DNA of 64,000 bases from Fibrobacter sp. UBA4297 (GCF_002394865.1 NZ_DGUZ01000021.1:174814-238813), one strand, 5' to 3'. Counted from the first letter of the stretch, positions 16,751-26,012 are shown. Numbers and translations: made by a program. Notes: a model not told the origin generated them from the sequence alone.

Positions 16751-18339
16751 TATGCGTTACCTCCCAGGAGCTTTCCTGTGCTCTTGATGGCATCATAGGT
16801 AATGTCGGCGAAAGCCGGCACGTATTCACGAGCCTTCTTGAAAGCTTCGCAAGCCGAATTGAACTTGTTGCCAGCCAAAGCGGAAATCACTTCGTAGGCC
16901 GGGGCAAGCTTTTCGTCCGGGCAAGTCGGAGCAGCAGAGAGCTTCTGCAAGATGTTGAGGCTGTTGACCATCGTGCCCTGGACTTCGCTCCAGTGGCGGA
17001 TACCGAAAGCGACCTTGGCCTTCTTCGCGGTTGCGTCATCGAAAGCAGAAAGGGCAATACGGTTCGAAATCTTGTCGAGCGCCTTGGCAGCAGCAGCGTC
17101 TTCGCCGTAGAGGTCAGCATTCACCGTGATGAGGTTGCTGAATTCGCCTGCGCGCTTGAGGAGTTCTGCAACGTCAGCAAAGCCCATGAGCTGCATGCCT
17201 GCGCGGTTTGCCACCGGGTCACCGCTCTTGGCGATACCGTCCGGAGCGTTCACCTTGAGGAGGGAACCACCGAAGAGTTCAGCGCGGTCACCGAGAGCTT
17301 CCTTGAGCATCTTGAGAGCAGCGAGGTCTTCGTTCGTGCAAGCGCCACCTGCAACGAGAGCGACCTTGCCACCGCTAATCTGGATAGCGGAAGCGTCAAT
17401 TGCTGGCAAGCGGTTCTTGTCAAACTGCTGGAAAGCGAGACGGCTCGTATTGGAGAGCCAGCTGCGGTTCACTTCCGGGTTGCAACGCGGCATCACACGG
17501 TAGATGCGGCCATCGGCGTGGTCAAGCCAGATGTTTGCACCGAGGGAGTCGTCCATCGAAATCGTCGGCGTATGGGCAAGGAGCCAAACGCGCTTCTGGA
17601 AGCGGAAGTACTTTGCCGTCATGGCGCCCGTCGGGCATACATCCGTAACGCAGAGGTCGTATTCGTGGTCGAGCTTTTCGCCCGGGAAAGTCGTAATGTA
17701 AGTATGGTCGGCACGGCCAGCAAGCTGGAGCTGTTCGTCCTTCGCGATGCTACGCATAAAGCGTACGCAACGGTCGCACTGCACGCAACGTTCTTCGTCG
17801 AGCAAAATGCGCGGACCAATGTCCACATGCTTACCGCCACGGAGCTGACCCTTCGCATCAATGAACTGATGTTCCGGATTGCCATGGTAATTCTTGCCGT
17901 ATTCCGGACGGAGGCGGCCTTCGTTCTGGCCTGCTTCCATGTAGTTTTCCTGCAAGGTGCATTCACCGGCCTTGTCGCAAATCGGGCAATCGAGCGGGTG
18001 ATTCACCAGCATGAATTCCTGTGTAGCCTTGCGAGCGTTTTTCACGCGTGCGCTGGAGGCCGGGGTATAAATCTTCATACCCGGAGTCACAGGAGTATAG
18101 CACGAAATCACGAGCATGCGACCGCGCGGGCCTTCCTGCTCTACCAGGCACTGACGGCAGTTACCCGACACCGGCAAATACGGATGATAACATACGTGAG
18201 GAGTTTCAATCCCGACAGCCTTCAAGGCTTCGAGGAGGTTGGTATCGCCAGGAACCATCACGGCACGATCATCCACGAAGATTTCCACCTTCGGGCTGTT
18301 CTCAGTCGGGAGTTTCGGCATGTTATAGTAGTTACTCAT
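16750..18339 (-). CDS. nuoG: NADH-quinone oxidoreductase subunit G (short form)
   Basis: The ATG at 18339, four bases after the nuoF stop, is preferred over a frame reaching back into nuoF. The 529-residue protein begins with a 2Fe-2S domain (CYHPYLPVSGNCRQCLVEQ, then HPLDCPICDKAGECTLQ), followed by a ferredoxin-like pair of which CVQCDRCVRF and a later cysteine in VTDVCPTGAM are visible. The molybdopterin-type region that follows is shorter and more divergent than in E. coli NuoG (about 900 residues), a known variation among bacteria. It carries electrons from NuoF towards NuoI. Confidence 0.93.
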   Translation of the reverse strand: MSNYYNMPKLPTENSPKVEIFVDDRAVMVPGDTNLLEALKAVGIETPHVCYHPYLPVSGNCRQCLVEQEGPRGRMLVISCYTPVTPGMKIYTPASSARVKNARKATQEFMLVNHPLDCPICDKAGECTLQENYMEAGQNEGRLRPEYGKNYHGNPEHQFIDAKGQLRGGKHVDIGPRILLDEERCVQCDRCVRFMRSIAKDEQLQLAGRADHTYITTFPGEKLDHEYDLCVTDVCPTGAMTAKYFRFQKRVWLLAHTPTISMDDSLGANIWLDHADGRIYRVMPRCNPEVNRSWLSNTSRLAFQQFDKNRLPAIDASAIQISGGKVALVAGGACTNEDLAALKMLKEALGDRAELFGGSLLKVNAPDGIAKSGDPVANRAGMQLMGFADVAELLKRAGEFSNLITVNADLYGEDAAAAKALDKISNRIALSAFDDATAKKAKVAFGIRHWSEVQGTMVNSLNILQKLSAAPTCPDEKLAPAYEVISALAGNKFNSACEAFKKAREYVPAFADITYDAIKSTGKLLGGNA

Positions 18340-18343
18340 ATTA

Positions 18344-19651
18344 TTACCAGAAAATTCCAGGACGATAGTTTTCCTGAACACGCGGTTTTGCATGTTCGGG
18401 GTTCTTAGCGATATATTCGTCAAAGTCCGCACGGAACTTTGCAGTGTAGCTCGAAACCGGGCCACCGAGAGAAATCGAAAGCGGGCAAATCGTCACGCCA
18501 CCAAATCCGCTAGAAAGGCTCTGCATCAGTTCCACATCGCCATCGTGACCATTGCCGGCCACCATCTGGTTCAAGATGCGGTGCAAGAGGCCTGTACCTT
18601 CACGGCACGGCGTGCACTGGCCGCAAGATTCATGGCTGTAGAAGTTGCCGAGGCAATTCAAGAGGTCTGCCATGTTGTGCGTATCGTTGATGATAATCAT
18701 GGCGCCAGAACCGAACATCGTCTTCATGGAGGCGAGGCATTCGTAGTCCATCGTGGCGACTGCAGCTTCTTCAGCCGTCAAGGGAGCGCAAGAGGAACCG
18801 CCCGGGAGCACAGCCTTGAGCTTGCCACCCACAACGCCACCGGCGTAATCGTTAATCATAGTCATCATCGGAGTGCCGAGAGGAGCTTCGTACACGCCCG
18901 GGTTCTTCACGTCACCGGAAATGCAGAACACCTTCGTACCACCGGCGCGAGGCGTACCCATCTTGGCGTATTCGCTCGGATCGTGGCTCAAAATCCACGG
19001 AAGCGACATGATGGTTTCGACGTTGTTCACGCAGGTCGGGGACTTCCAGGCACCGCAAACAGCCGGGAACGGCGGCTTAAGGCGCGGCTGGCCCTTCTGG
19101 CCTTCAAGAGAGTTAATAAGAGCAGTTTCTTCACCGCAAATGTAGGCGCCAGCACCGCGATGCACAAAGATATCAAAGCTGAACTTCGTGCCGCAAATGT
19201 TTTCGCCGAGATAGCCAGCAGCATAAGCCTGGTTCAAGGCCTTGTTCAAGGCCTCGATGCACGGGAGGAATTCGCCACGGCAGTAGATGTAGGCCGCGCG
19301 AGAACCGAGTGCCCAAGCTGCAATGATAAGGCCTTCAATCAAGCGGTGCGGATCTTCGAGCATGAGGAAGTGGTCCTTAAAGGTACCGCCTTCGCCTTCA
19401 TCAGCGTTTACGACAATGTAAACCGGCTTGCCCGTACCACGCGGCACAAAGCTCCACTTCATGCCGGTCGGGAAGCCTGCACCACCGCGTCCGCGGAGGT
19501 TAGAACGTTGCACGTAATCAATGAGCTCAAACTGGCTCATGTTGAACAAGCGTTCAGAAATGTTGGAGTAGCCACCCAGCTTCTTATAGACTTTGATGTC
19601 CTGGGCGCCCTTGCCAAAGTTCTGCGTACAAACTTTTACACATTCAGCCAT
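18344..19651 (-). CDS. nuoF: NADH-quinone oxidoreductase subunit F (NADH and FMN binding)
   Basis: The 435-residue subunit has the NADH site glycine motif RGRGGAGFPTGMKW (about residues 53-66), the FMN motif NADEGEGGTFKDH, the GAGAYICGEETAL segment, and the N3 cluster ligands SCGQCTPCREG with a fourth cysteine in TICPLS. It oxidises NADH, passes electrons through FMN to the Fe-S chain, and sits at the tip of the cytoplasmic arm with NuoE. It starts two bases after nuoE. Length is normal. Confidence 0.97.
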   Translation of the reverse strand: MAECVKVCTQNFGKGAQDIKVYKKLGGYSNISERLFNMSQFELIDYVQRSNLRGRGGAGFPTGMKWSFVPRGTGKPVYIVVNADEGEGGTFKDHFLMLEDPHRLIEGLIIAAWALGSRAAYIYCRGEFLPCIEALNKALNQAYAAGYLGENICGTKFSFDIFVHRGAGAYICGEETALINSLEGQKGQPRLKPPFPAVCGAWKSPTCVNNVETIMSLPWILSHDPSEYAKMGTPRAGGTKVFCISGDVKNPGVYEAPLGTPMMTMINDYAGGVVGGKLKAVLPGGSSCAPLTAEEAAVATMDYECLASMKTMFGSGAMIIINDTHNMADLLNCLGNFYSHESCGQCTPCREGTGLLHRILNQMVAGNGHDGDVELMQSLSSGFGGVTICPLSISLGGPVSSYTAKFRADFDEYIAKNPEHAKPRVQENYRPGIFW

Positions 19652-19653
19652 AA

Positions 19654-20715
19654 TTAAACCGCCTTTTGTTCCGGTGCGGACTTCTGCTTAGTCACAGCAA
19701 CAGCCGAGGGTTTAGCAACACGTTCACCGGAGGTCGCAATCATACGGTATTCGTCGCCGACCTTTCCGTTCGGGTCCACAAAAGCCTTGTCCTTCACGCC
19801 CGGCTCGCCCACGGCGACCCAGTCGTTGCCGTTCTTCTTTTCGACGACAATCTTCGTGAATTCCGGAGCGCCCTTCCAAGTGAGGGTGGCGCCCGTTTCG
19901 TCAGCTTCGGACTTGACATTCAAAACCGGAGAAGGCGGAGCGTAGTCAGCTACCTGCGGCTTTGCAATAGCACCCGGAGCACCCGGATGACCGCAGTGGC
20001 CCTTCACCGTACCGCCGAGCACATCGTGCTTCGGGATGTTGTTTTCATGAGCATAGCACCACTTGAGGATGCGGTCGATGCTGTCGGTCGTAAGCTTTGT
20101 ACCCGGCTTCATCGTGAGCACGTCGCCATCAGCGTCTGTAGCGAAGTCGTCGTTCACGAGCATCATCGGGCCGTTGCCGCAAGAACCGAGGCATTCCACC
20201 TGGAGGATCGTAAAGAGACCATCCGGAGTCGTTTCGCCCGTCTTGATATTCAAAGCATGTTCCACATAAGCGATTAAACTCGGAGCGCCCTTGATGGTGC
20301 AGCTGATGTTACGGCAGAACTGCAAGAGGAACTTGCCCTTCGGAGCGTGGTTGTACATTGTGTAGAACGTAGCAACGCCAAGAGCATGAGCCGGAGCGCA
20401 ACCGCAGACGTTTGCAGCCCAGCGGATACCTTCACGCGGCACCCAGCCAAACACGCCCTGCACGAGCCAAAGCACTTCGAGGAGTGCAGCCTGACCCACC
20501 GGATAGCGGCTGAGCAAATCAGCGCAGCGTTCCTTGATTTCAGGCGTATTGAGCTTCGCGAGCACTTCAGCCGTAGGCGGCTGCGGCACAGGCTTGTTCA
20601 CATAGCCAAACTTCTGGCCCGGATCCGGCAAAGCATCAATCGGCTGCGCCGGACGGTCGAACTTCAAATGATTGTTCGAGACAAATTGGACAGCGCCAGT
20701 AATATGTTCTCTCAT
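19654..20715 (-). CDS. nuoE: NADH-quinone oxidoreductase subunit E with C-terminal FN3-like extension
   Basis: Residues about 55-230 are a normal NuoE: a helical part (RYPVGQAALLEVLWLVQ) and the thioredoxin-like domain with the 2Fe-2S ligands CRNISC and VECLGSCG. NuoE is usually 150-180 residues; this one has 353. After a histidine/glycine/proline linker near residue 235 comes a beta-rich domain of about 90 residues with the pattern of a fibronectin type III fold (PPSPVLNVKSE, TLTWKGAPEFTKIVVEKK, DEYRMIATS), then a lysine-rich tail. A short N-terminal extension is also present. It overlaps nuoD by four bases. The FN3 identity is an inference from strand pattern. Confidence 0.92.
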   Translation of the reverse strand: MREHITGAVQFVSNNHLKFDRPAQPIDALPDPGQKFGYVNKPVPQPPTAEVLAKLNTPEIKERCADLLSRYPVGQAALLEVLWLVQGVFGWVPREGIRWAANVCGCAPAHALGVATFYTMYNHAPKGKFLLQFCRNISCTIKGAPSLIAYVEHALNIKTGETTPDGLFTILQVECLGSCGNGPMMLVNDDFATDADGDVLTMKPGTKLTTDSIDRILKWCYAHENNIPKHDVLGGTVKGHCGHPGAPGAIAKPQVADYAPPSPVLNVKSEADETGATLTWKGAPEFTKIVVEKKNGNDWVAVGEPGVKDKAFVDPNGKVGDEYRMIATSGERVAKPSAVAVTKQKSAPEQKAV

Positions 20716-21905
20716 CGGTCAAGTTCTCCAGCAATAATGTTGAGACCCGAAAGCACGGCCATGGAGTCAGCCAAGAGACCGCCTTCGACGAGTTCATGGA
20801 ATGCAGCAAACTGCGTGAGGCAAGGCGGACGCACCTTGATACGGTACGGATGGCCAGAGCCGTCAGAAATAATCGTGAAGCCAAGTTCACCGTTAGCGCA
20901 TTCGCTCCCGCAGTAGTATTCGCCTTCCGGAACGCGGATGCCTTCGTAAACGCTCTTGAAGCGACCGATAAGGCCTTCCATATCCTGGTAAGCGAGCTTG
21001 TGAGACGGCACGCGGATACGCGGATCAACGATATCGACCGGGCCCGGAGCGAGGCGCTTCAAAGCCTGGCGCACAATCTTCACGGATTCTTCAATTTCAG
21101 CCAAACGAACCTGCAGACGGTCGTTGCAGTCGCCCTGAGTGCCGACCACGACTTCCCAGTCGTAGGTTTCATAATCGTAGTACGGTTCGTCCTTGCGGAG
21201 GTCAGAGGCAACACCGGATGCACGGAGGCAGGGGCCCGTCCAGCCGTAGCTGATAGCCTTTTCGGCAGAAATCTTGCCGATACCCACCGTACGGTCGAGG
21301 AATATGCGGTTTCTGTCCAAGCAGGCGTGCAAGTCCTTCAATGCCTTTTCGGTAGAATTGAGGGCAGCGAGAACGTCCTGTTCAAAACCGTCGTAGCTAT
21401 CGCGGTAGAGACCGCCAATGCGTGCAAAGCTGTTCGTAAGGCGAGCACCTGTGAGCCTTTCCCAGATGCACATGATTTCTTCACGCGGGTTGAAGGCGTA
21501 CATGAACGGAGTCGTACCGCCCAAGTCCTGGAACGCAGCAGCAACGCACACAAAGTGGTCGTTGATACGGCTAAGTTCGTTCACAATCACGCGGAGCACC
21601 TTGCAGCGTTCCGGGATTTCAACACCGAACATGTTTTCGACAGTGCGGCAGAACGCAATGTTGTTCATGATAGCAGAGCAGTAGTTCAAGCGGTCCGTGT
21701 ACGGAACGACTTGCTGCCAAGTACCGCGTTCCACCATCTTTTCGAACCCGCGGTGCAGGTAGCCGATTTCTTCGACGGATGCCACGATGGTTTCGCCATC
21801 CAAAGCGGTCAAGAAGCGCAAGCAACCGTGAGTCGCCGGGTGGCTAGGCCCAACGTTCAAGGGCATCAAATTCAGCTTTTCGCCATTCGGATCTAATACG
21901 ATCAT
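20712..21905 (-). CDS. nuoD: NADH-quinone oxidoreductase subunit D
   Basis: The 397-residue subunit forms, with NuoB, the quinone-reducing site. It has the N-terminal GPSHPATHGCLRF loop with the quinone-binding histidine, PYTDRLNYCSAI with the conserved tyrosine, and the C-terminal segment ending GELDR, all expected in this hydrogenase-derived family. It is separate from NuoC and overlaps it by four bases (ATGA). Length is normal. Confidence 0.97.
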   Translation of the reverse strand: MIVLDPNGEKLNLMPLNVGPSHPATHGCLRFLTALDGETIVASVEEIGYLHRGFEKMVERGTWQQVVPYTDRLNYCSAIMNNIAFCRTVENMFGVEIPERCKVLRVIVNELSRINDHFVCVAAAFQDLGGTTPFMYAFNPREEIMCIWERLTGARLTNSFARIGGLYRDSYDGFEQDVLAALNSTEKALKDLHACLDRNRIFLDRTVGIGKISAEKAISYGWTGPCLRASGVASDLRKDEPYYDYETYDWEVVVGTQGDCNDRLQVRLAEIEESVKIVRQALKRLAPGPVDIVDPRIRVPSHKLAYQDMEGLIGRFKSVYEGIRVPEGEYYCGSECANGELGFTIISDGSGHPYRIKVRPPCLTQFAAFHELVEGGLLADSMAVLSGLNIIAGELDR

Positions 21906-22504
21906 TCCTTGATACTCCCTTCCAAAAATTCATTGTCGTTCGTTTCCACTTCCTTAGAGCGCTGGATGACCTTGTAGCCAAGTTCTTCGAGGCGCTTTTC
22001 GAGTTCCGGAAGCAGGTAGTCGTTTGTCGAAAGCCACTGGCGCTTCTGGGCAGGGTAATCCTTGCGCAGCGGATGGCCAACAAATTCAACGTGGTTCAAC
22101 AGGCGGCGGAGGTCCGGATGACCTTCAAAAATCACACCGAACTGGTCATAGACTTCGCGTTCGTACCAGTTCGCATTGGCATAGAGGTCGCTAATCGTCG
22201 GGACCTTGAGGTTTTCTTCGGACACCAGCACCTTAAGACGGATGCGGGCACCCGGATTCTTCATGCTCTTGAAAGCATAAGAGACCGCAAAGCGAGGGCC
22301 TTCGTGATTCGGGTAAGTCAAGTAGTCGATACCGGCAATGTCCACGAGCATATCGAACTTGATGCCGGATTCTTCCTTGAGGAACTGGACTGCGTTATGC
22401 AGATAGGGAGCAGCAACGACAGCCGTGACACCCCACTTGTCGAGCGGTTCGCGCTTGACGTCAAACTTTCCTTCAAGGGCGGCGAAGATTTCTTCAACAG
22501 TCAT
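21902..22504 (-). CDS. nuoC: NADH-quinone oxidoreductase subunit C
   Basis: The 200-residue protein contains the family signature WYEREVYDQFGVIFEGHPDL at about residues 112-131, followed by RRLLNHVEFVGHPLRKDYP. NuoC is a small subunit of the peripheral arm that contacts NuoD, NuoB and NuoI and holds no cofactor. The C-terminal 40 residues, rich in Glu and Lys, are less conserved. It starts four bases after nuoB and overlaps nuoD by four. Confidence 0.96.
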   Translation of the reverse strand: MTVEEIFAALEGKFDVKREPLDKWGVTAVVAAPYLHNAVQFLKEESGIKFDMLVDIAGIDYLTYPNHEGPRFAVSYAFKSMKNPGARIRLKVLVSEENLKVPTISDLYANANWYEREVYDQFGVIFEGHPDLRRLLNHVEFVGHPLRKDYPAQKRQWLSTNDYLLPELEKRLEELGYKVIQRSKEVETNDNEFLEGSIKE

Positions 22505-22508
22505 TCTT

Positions 22509-23144
22509 CTACTCCTTCCAGAACTGAGCTTTCTTTACAAGATTTTCTTGTTTTTCTTTCATGAAGTCCTTGATGTCCACGACCTTTTCGTGAATAGCAG
22601 TCTTGGCTTCGCACTTCGCTTCGGCAGTCTTCACCTTGATCATTTCAAGCTGTTCCTTGACGCTTTCGGCACGCTGCTTCATGTAGGATTCGTCTTTAAT
22701 CTTCTTCTGCAAGTCAAACATGGCATCGAAGAAGGCTTCCGGACGGGATGGGCAACCGCCAATATAGACGTCCACCGGGATAATGTGGTCAATACCAGGA
22801 ACCGTGCAGTAGCAGTCGTAGAAACCGCCTGAGCAAGCGCAAGCGCCCATGGCAATCACCCAACGAGGTTCAGCCATCTGTTCGTAGATGCGCTTCAAGA
22901 TCGGAGCCTGTTTGTAAGTGATCGTACCGGAAACAAGCAGTACATCGGACTGACGCGGCGTAAAACGCACGTATTCAGAACCGATACGTGAAAGGTCGTA
23001 ACGACCCACTTCCGTACTCATGAATTCGATTGCACAACAAGCCGTACCGTAAGGGAACGGCCACAAGGAATTGGAGCGCCCCCAATTGACCAAAAAGTCA
23101 AGCGAGGACGTAATGATATTCGGCTTTTCTGCCTCATTACCCAT
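22509..23144 (-). CDS. nuoB: NADH-quinone oxidoreductase subunit B (cluster N2)
   Basis: The 211-residue subunit holds the terminal [4Fe-4S] cluster N2; the ligands are visible in GTACCAIEF (about residues 35-36), MGACACSGG (about residue 100) and GGCPSRPE (about residue 131). After the conserved part (about residue 145) a charged, coiled-coil-like tail of some 65 residues continues to the end, longer than usual. It is the first gene of the operon in this window: nuoA, normally just upstream, is not found there. The ATG follows an AGGAG-like sequence (GAGGTAACTCCT). Confidence 0.96.
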   Translation of the reverse strand: MGNEAEKPNIITSSLDFLVNWGRSNSLWPFPYGTACCAIEFMSTEVGRYDLSRIGSEYVRFTPRQSDVLLVSGTITYKQAPILKRIYEQMAEPRWVIAMGACACSGGFYDCYCTVPGIDHIIPVDVYIGGCPSRPEAFFDAMFDLQKKIKDESYMKQRAESVKEQLEMIKVKTAEAKCEAKTAIHEKVVDIKDFMKEKQENLVKKAQFWKE

Positions 23145-23617
23145 AGGAGTTACCTCATAAAATTCGCGCCTAAAGATAGAAAAATAGTTGGCAGTAGGCA
23201 GTTGGCAGTAGGCAGTAGATACTTTGGGAAAAAGCTGTTTTTCGCTTCAGACACGTCAATTTTTTAAATGCAACAAAAATGTAAGAAGTAGGCGGTAGGA
23301 AGTAGGACAAATACGTAAGGCGAGAGAAGCGGCGGTGCTCGCACCGACATTTCCGAGCCTAGTATTTGGTAAATGAGCGTAGCGAATTTACAAGTAGGCA
23401 GTAGATAGTGGTTGGTAGTTAGGTGGGGGGAAGCGTCCCCCTCGCAAAAGCCTCGTCTTTTGCTACCCCTTCGAGCGGGCTTCAGACGCCAGCCCGCAAC
23501 GCCCGGCTTTATCGTAATAAAAAAGTAAGAAACAGTCAAGCGGACATACATCACATTTTAATGCTATTTCTCAAAAAATGTTCTCACCTTAGTTCTCATA
23601 AATATTATATTATCCTC
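23145..23617. repeat. Gap upstream of the nuo operon with GGCAGTAGGCAG repeats
   Basis: This 473-base gap between divergent genes holds no recognisable gene. A near-tandem tract of TTGGCAGTAGGCAG units lies at about 23189-23219, weaker copies at 23281-23310 and 23390-23422. The middle part is GC-rich and reads like a mosaic of dispersed repeats. The nuo and regulator promoters must lie at the edges; a TTGACG near 23250 on the minus strand has no good -10 partner, so no promoter is called. Confidence 0.6.
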
Positions 23618-24457
23618 GTGGAAAACTATATCGACATTTACCAGTTTACGCACTTCCGCAAGTACTTGGAAGAATACCAGGCGGCCAGAGTCCAGTCCGA
23701 CCCGGAATTCACCCGTACCGGAATTTGCAATATGCTCGGCCTCCCCAAGACGCGCAGCTACTTTGCCGATGTTCTCAGAGGGAAAAAGGTCAGCCCCCGC
23801 ATGACAGCCAAGTTTATCGAAGTCCTCGGCCTCAACAAGAAGGCCGCCAAGTACTTCGAGACCATGGTGAAGCTCGACCAGGCAAAAACCGAAACCGCCC
23901 GTAGCGCCGCCATGGAAGAACTGTTGCACCTGCACCCCAATCCGCAGCATATCCTCGATTCGAACACCTACGAATACTATAACCATTGGTACCATAGCGC
24001 AATGTTTGCTATTCTTGATGCTATGGACGTTACAGATGACTTGACACCGGTGCAAAAGAGAATCTTCCCGAAAATTCCACTCGGAAAGATTAAGGACTCG
24101 TTGTCTCTTTTGGAAAAGCTGGGCCTCGCCCGCAAGAACGAATCTGGTTTCTGGAAGCCGACCAAGGAATCCATCTCCAGCGGTCCGTACAACAATGCGG
24201 AACTCATCAAGCAGTACCAACTGCAATGTTTTGAACTTTCGAAGCAGGCGCTCATCACGCGCCCCAAGATGCCGACCGTCATGAGCACGCTCACCTTCAG
24301 CATCTCGAACAACGCCTACAAGAAACTTGAATCCGAACTCCAGGAATTCAAGGCGAAGGCAAGACGCATCATCAGCGAAGATAACGAAAAGGCAAACGGC
24401 GTTTACCAGATGAACCTGCACTTGTTCTCTAACCTCGATCCGGAGGTTAAGGCATGA
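23618..24457 (+). CDS. TIGR02147/DUF4423 family regulator-like protein
   Basis: Starting from GTG at 23618 the protein has 279 residues, the usual size of the TIGR02147 family that is expanded in Fibrobacter. The opening (DIYQFTHFRKYLEEYQ) and the helix-turn-helix-like region (GICNMLGLPKTRSYFADVLRGKK) fit the family, as does the later segment AKYFETMVKLDQAKT. The frame is open further upstream, but that part translates repeats and is not convincing. The family is thought to be DNA-binding, though its function is not established. Its stop overlaps the following lipoprotein gene by four bases (ATGA), so the two are probably made together. Confidence 0.8.
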   Translation: MENYIDIYQFTHFRKYLEEYQAARVQSDPEFTRTGICNMLGLPKTRSYFADVLRGKKVSPRMTAKFIEVLGLNKKAAKYFETMVKLDQAKTETARSAAMEELLHLHPNPQHILDSNTYEYYNHWYHSAMFAILDAMDVTDDLTPVQKRIFPKIPLGKIKDSLSLLEKLGLARKNESGFWKPTKESISSGPYNNAELIKQYQLQCFELSKQALITRPKMPTVMSTLTFSISNNAYKKLESELQEFKAKARRIISEDNEKANGVYQMNLHLFSNLDPEVKA

Positions 24458-25926
24458 TGAACTTTAAGATTTTAAATACAGCAGGGATTTTTGCCCTCGC
24501 ATCGCTTTTCTCCGCCTGTACCGACGAAAACCATGCCGGCGTGCTCACAGAAACTGAATCCGGCACGACCATCGCAAGCATCGTCATCGACGGAAGTGGA
24601 TCCCCGGTCGTAAGCGCAAGAGTAAGCCTACTTTCGGCAAACCACGTCGCCACGCGCATGGCCCCCATCAAGACCGCCACGACGGACGAAAACGGCAAAT
24701 ACACCATTGACAGCGTCGCTGCTGGCGAATACGCTTTGCAGATTAGCAATACGGAACACACACAGTCCGCCTACCAGACGCTCACAGTCAAAGACTCCAA
24801 GACCGACCTACAGACGCTCAACGTCCCCGAAGCAAAGCTCGAAGAGAATGCAAGCCTCGAACTTGACCTCGGCACGTACGATCTTGACAAGGGCGACACG
24901 CTCTGCATCACGGGTACGCTAAACTGCACCGCAGTCAGCGAAAGCGACCTCAAGTCGGGAACCGTCAAGCTCGATGAAATTCCGCCTGCAGAATTCACGA
25001 ACATCATCCTCATCCGAGGCGCCGGTCGCGACACCTCGACGCGCAACGTCAAGTGGGACTTTGTCCCTGGCGAAAAGCTCGAAGTCTCTTCAGAATTCGT
25101 AACGGTCACCGTTCCGGAAGAAGCCTTGAGCGCCGCAAAGAAGCTGAACGGCGAGAAGACTCTTGAATCCATGATTGTTCCGGTAACGATCCCCACGAAG
25201 GTCAAGAACCCGGTTCTCATTGACAACAACGGAGACTCGCTCGCAGTCTTTAAAGCCGAAAACGATGCGGACTCGTCGCTTTACTTCACGGCAATCCCAA
25301 GCATTGACGCAGGTACATACAAATTCACAACCGTATCAAGCGAAACCGCATACAAGGCTTCCGCAATTTCCAGAGTGTTTGCCGAATCCAAATCAGGTTT
25401 GTCCGTCACCGAAGGTGATTTCATGAATACATTCATCACGGATACGACAAGCAATAGCCTCGGCATCAGCTTCTGGATTGAAGAAGACGGCAGCAAAATC
25501 GCAGAAGCCGACTCTTTGATTATTGATTCAAAAGAAAACGATGTCACATACCGTCTGAGGGTAGGTGAAAAGCCTGAGCAGCTCTGCACCAACTTCTACA
25601 GGAGAGTCTCAAAAGACTCGACGTATACGGATTCGTTCCCTGAACTCGGTAACTCTTACTGCCACGATGTCTTGGACGGGGAACGCCATCACTACGCCTT
25701 GTACATCAAGGCAAACCATGTCGTTATCGCCATTGACGGAAAGACCGTCGAAGACACCAAGATGAAAAACGCCTTCATCATATTCCCGGGCTTCGTCACA
25801 GGAAACCACAAGCTCAAGAACCTGACCGTATTCTCGCTCAAGCAATCCGCAATCGCCCAAAGCGACGACAGTGGCTGGGAACGCCTGCAAGCCTGGCTCT
25901 CCGCCTACTACTTGTTGCAGAAGTAA
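24454..25926 (+). CDS. Lipoprotein with carboxypeptidase-regulatory-like and LamG-like regions
   Basis: The 490-residue protein has a signal peptide with a lipobox (SLFSAC, Cys22). Residues about 38-105 resemble a carboxypeptidase regulatory-like beta-sandwich (TTDENGKYTIDSVAAGEYAL is the diagnostic stretch). The middle is beta-rich without a recognised family. The C-terminal part (LGISFWIEEDG, then HHYALYIKANHVVIAIDG) has the pattern of a concanavalin/LamG-like lectin domain. It is therefore probably a cell-surface or periplasmic lipoprotein that may bind sugar. It is translationally coupled to the TIGR02147 gene and closed by a terminator. Confidence 0.75.
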   Translation: MMNFKILNTAGIFALASLFSACTDENHAGVLTETESGTTIASIVIDGSGSPVVSARVSLLSANHVATRMAPIKTATTDENGKYTIDSVAAGEYALQISNTEHTQSAYQTLTVKDSKTDLQTLNVPEAKLEENASLELDLGTYDLDKGDTLCITGTLNCTAVSESDLKSGTVKLDEIPPAEFTNIILIRGAGRDTSTRNVKWDFVPGEKLEVSSEFVTVTVPEEALSAAKKLNGEKTLESMIVPVTIPTKVKNPVLIDNNGDSLAVFKAENDADSSLYFTAIPSIDAGTYKFTTVSSETAYKASAISRVFAESKSGLSVTEGDFMNTFITDTTSNSLGISFWIEEDGSKIAEADSLIIDSKENDVTYRLRVGEKPEQLCTNFYRRVSKDSTYTDSFPELGNSYCHDVLDGERHHYALYIKANHVVIAIDGKTVEDTKMKNAFIIFPGFVTGNHKLKNLTVFSLKQSAIAQSDDSGWERLQAWLSAYYLLQK

Positions 25927-25973
25927 TAACAGACGAGAGACGAAAGAACGCCACGATGTGGCTACAGACGAAA

Positions 25974-26012
25974 GATGCCATGCCCCGCTCCGACGGGGCA
26001 TCTCCTTTTTTT
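25974..26012 (+). terminator. Intrinsic terminator after the lipoprotein gene
   Basis: ATGCCCCG and CGGGGCAT pair around a short loop; TCTCC and then a T-run follow. It is preceded by an ACGAGAGACGAAAGA repeat at 25933-25975. Confidence 0.75.

Noticed and set aside
18342..18465. Upstream in-frame extension of nuoG into nuoF
   Set aside because: It has no homology to NuoG and overlaps the end of nuoF; the ATG at 18339 gives the normal N-terminus.
23145..23422. CRISPR-like array in the GGCAGTAGGCAG tract
   Set aside because: The units are short, overlapping and without unique spacers of constant length; no cas genes are near.
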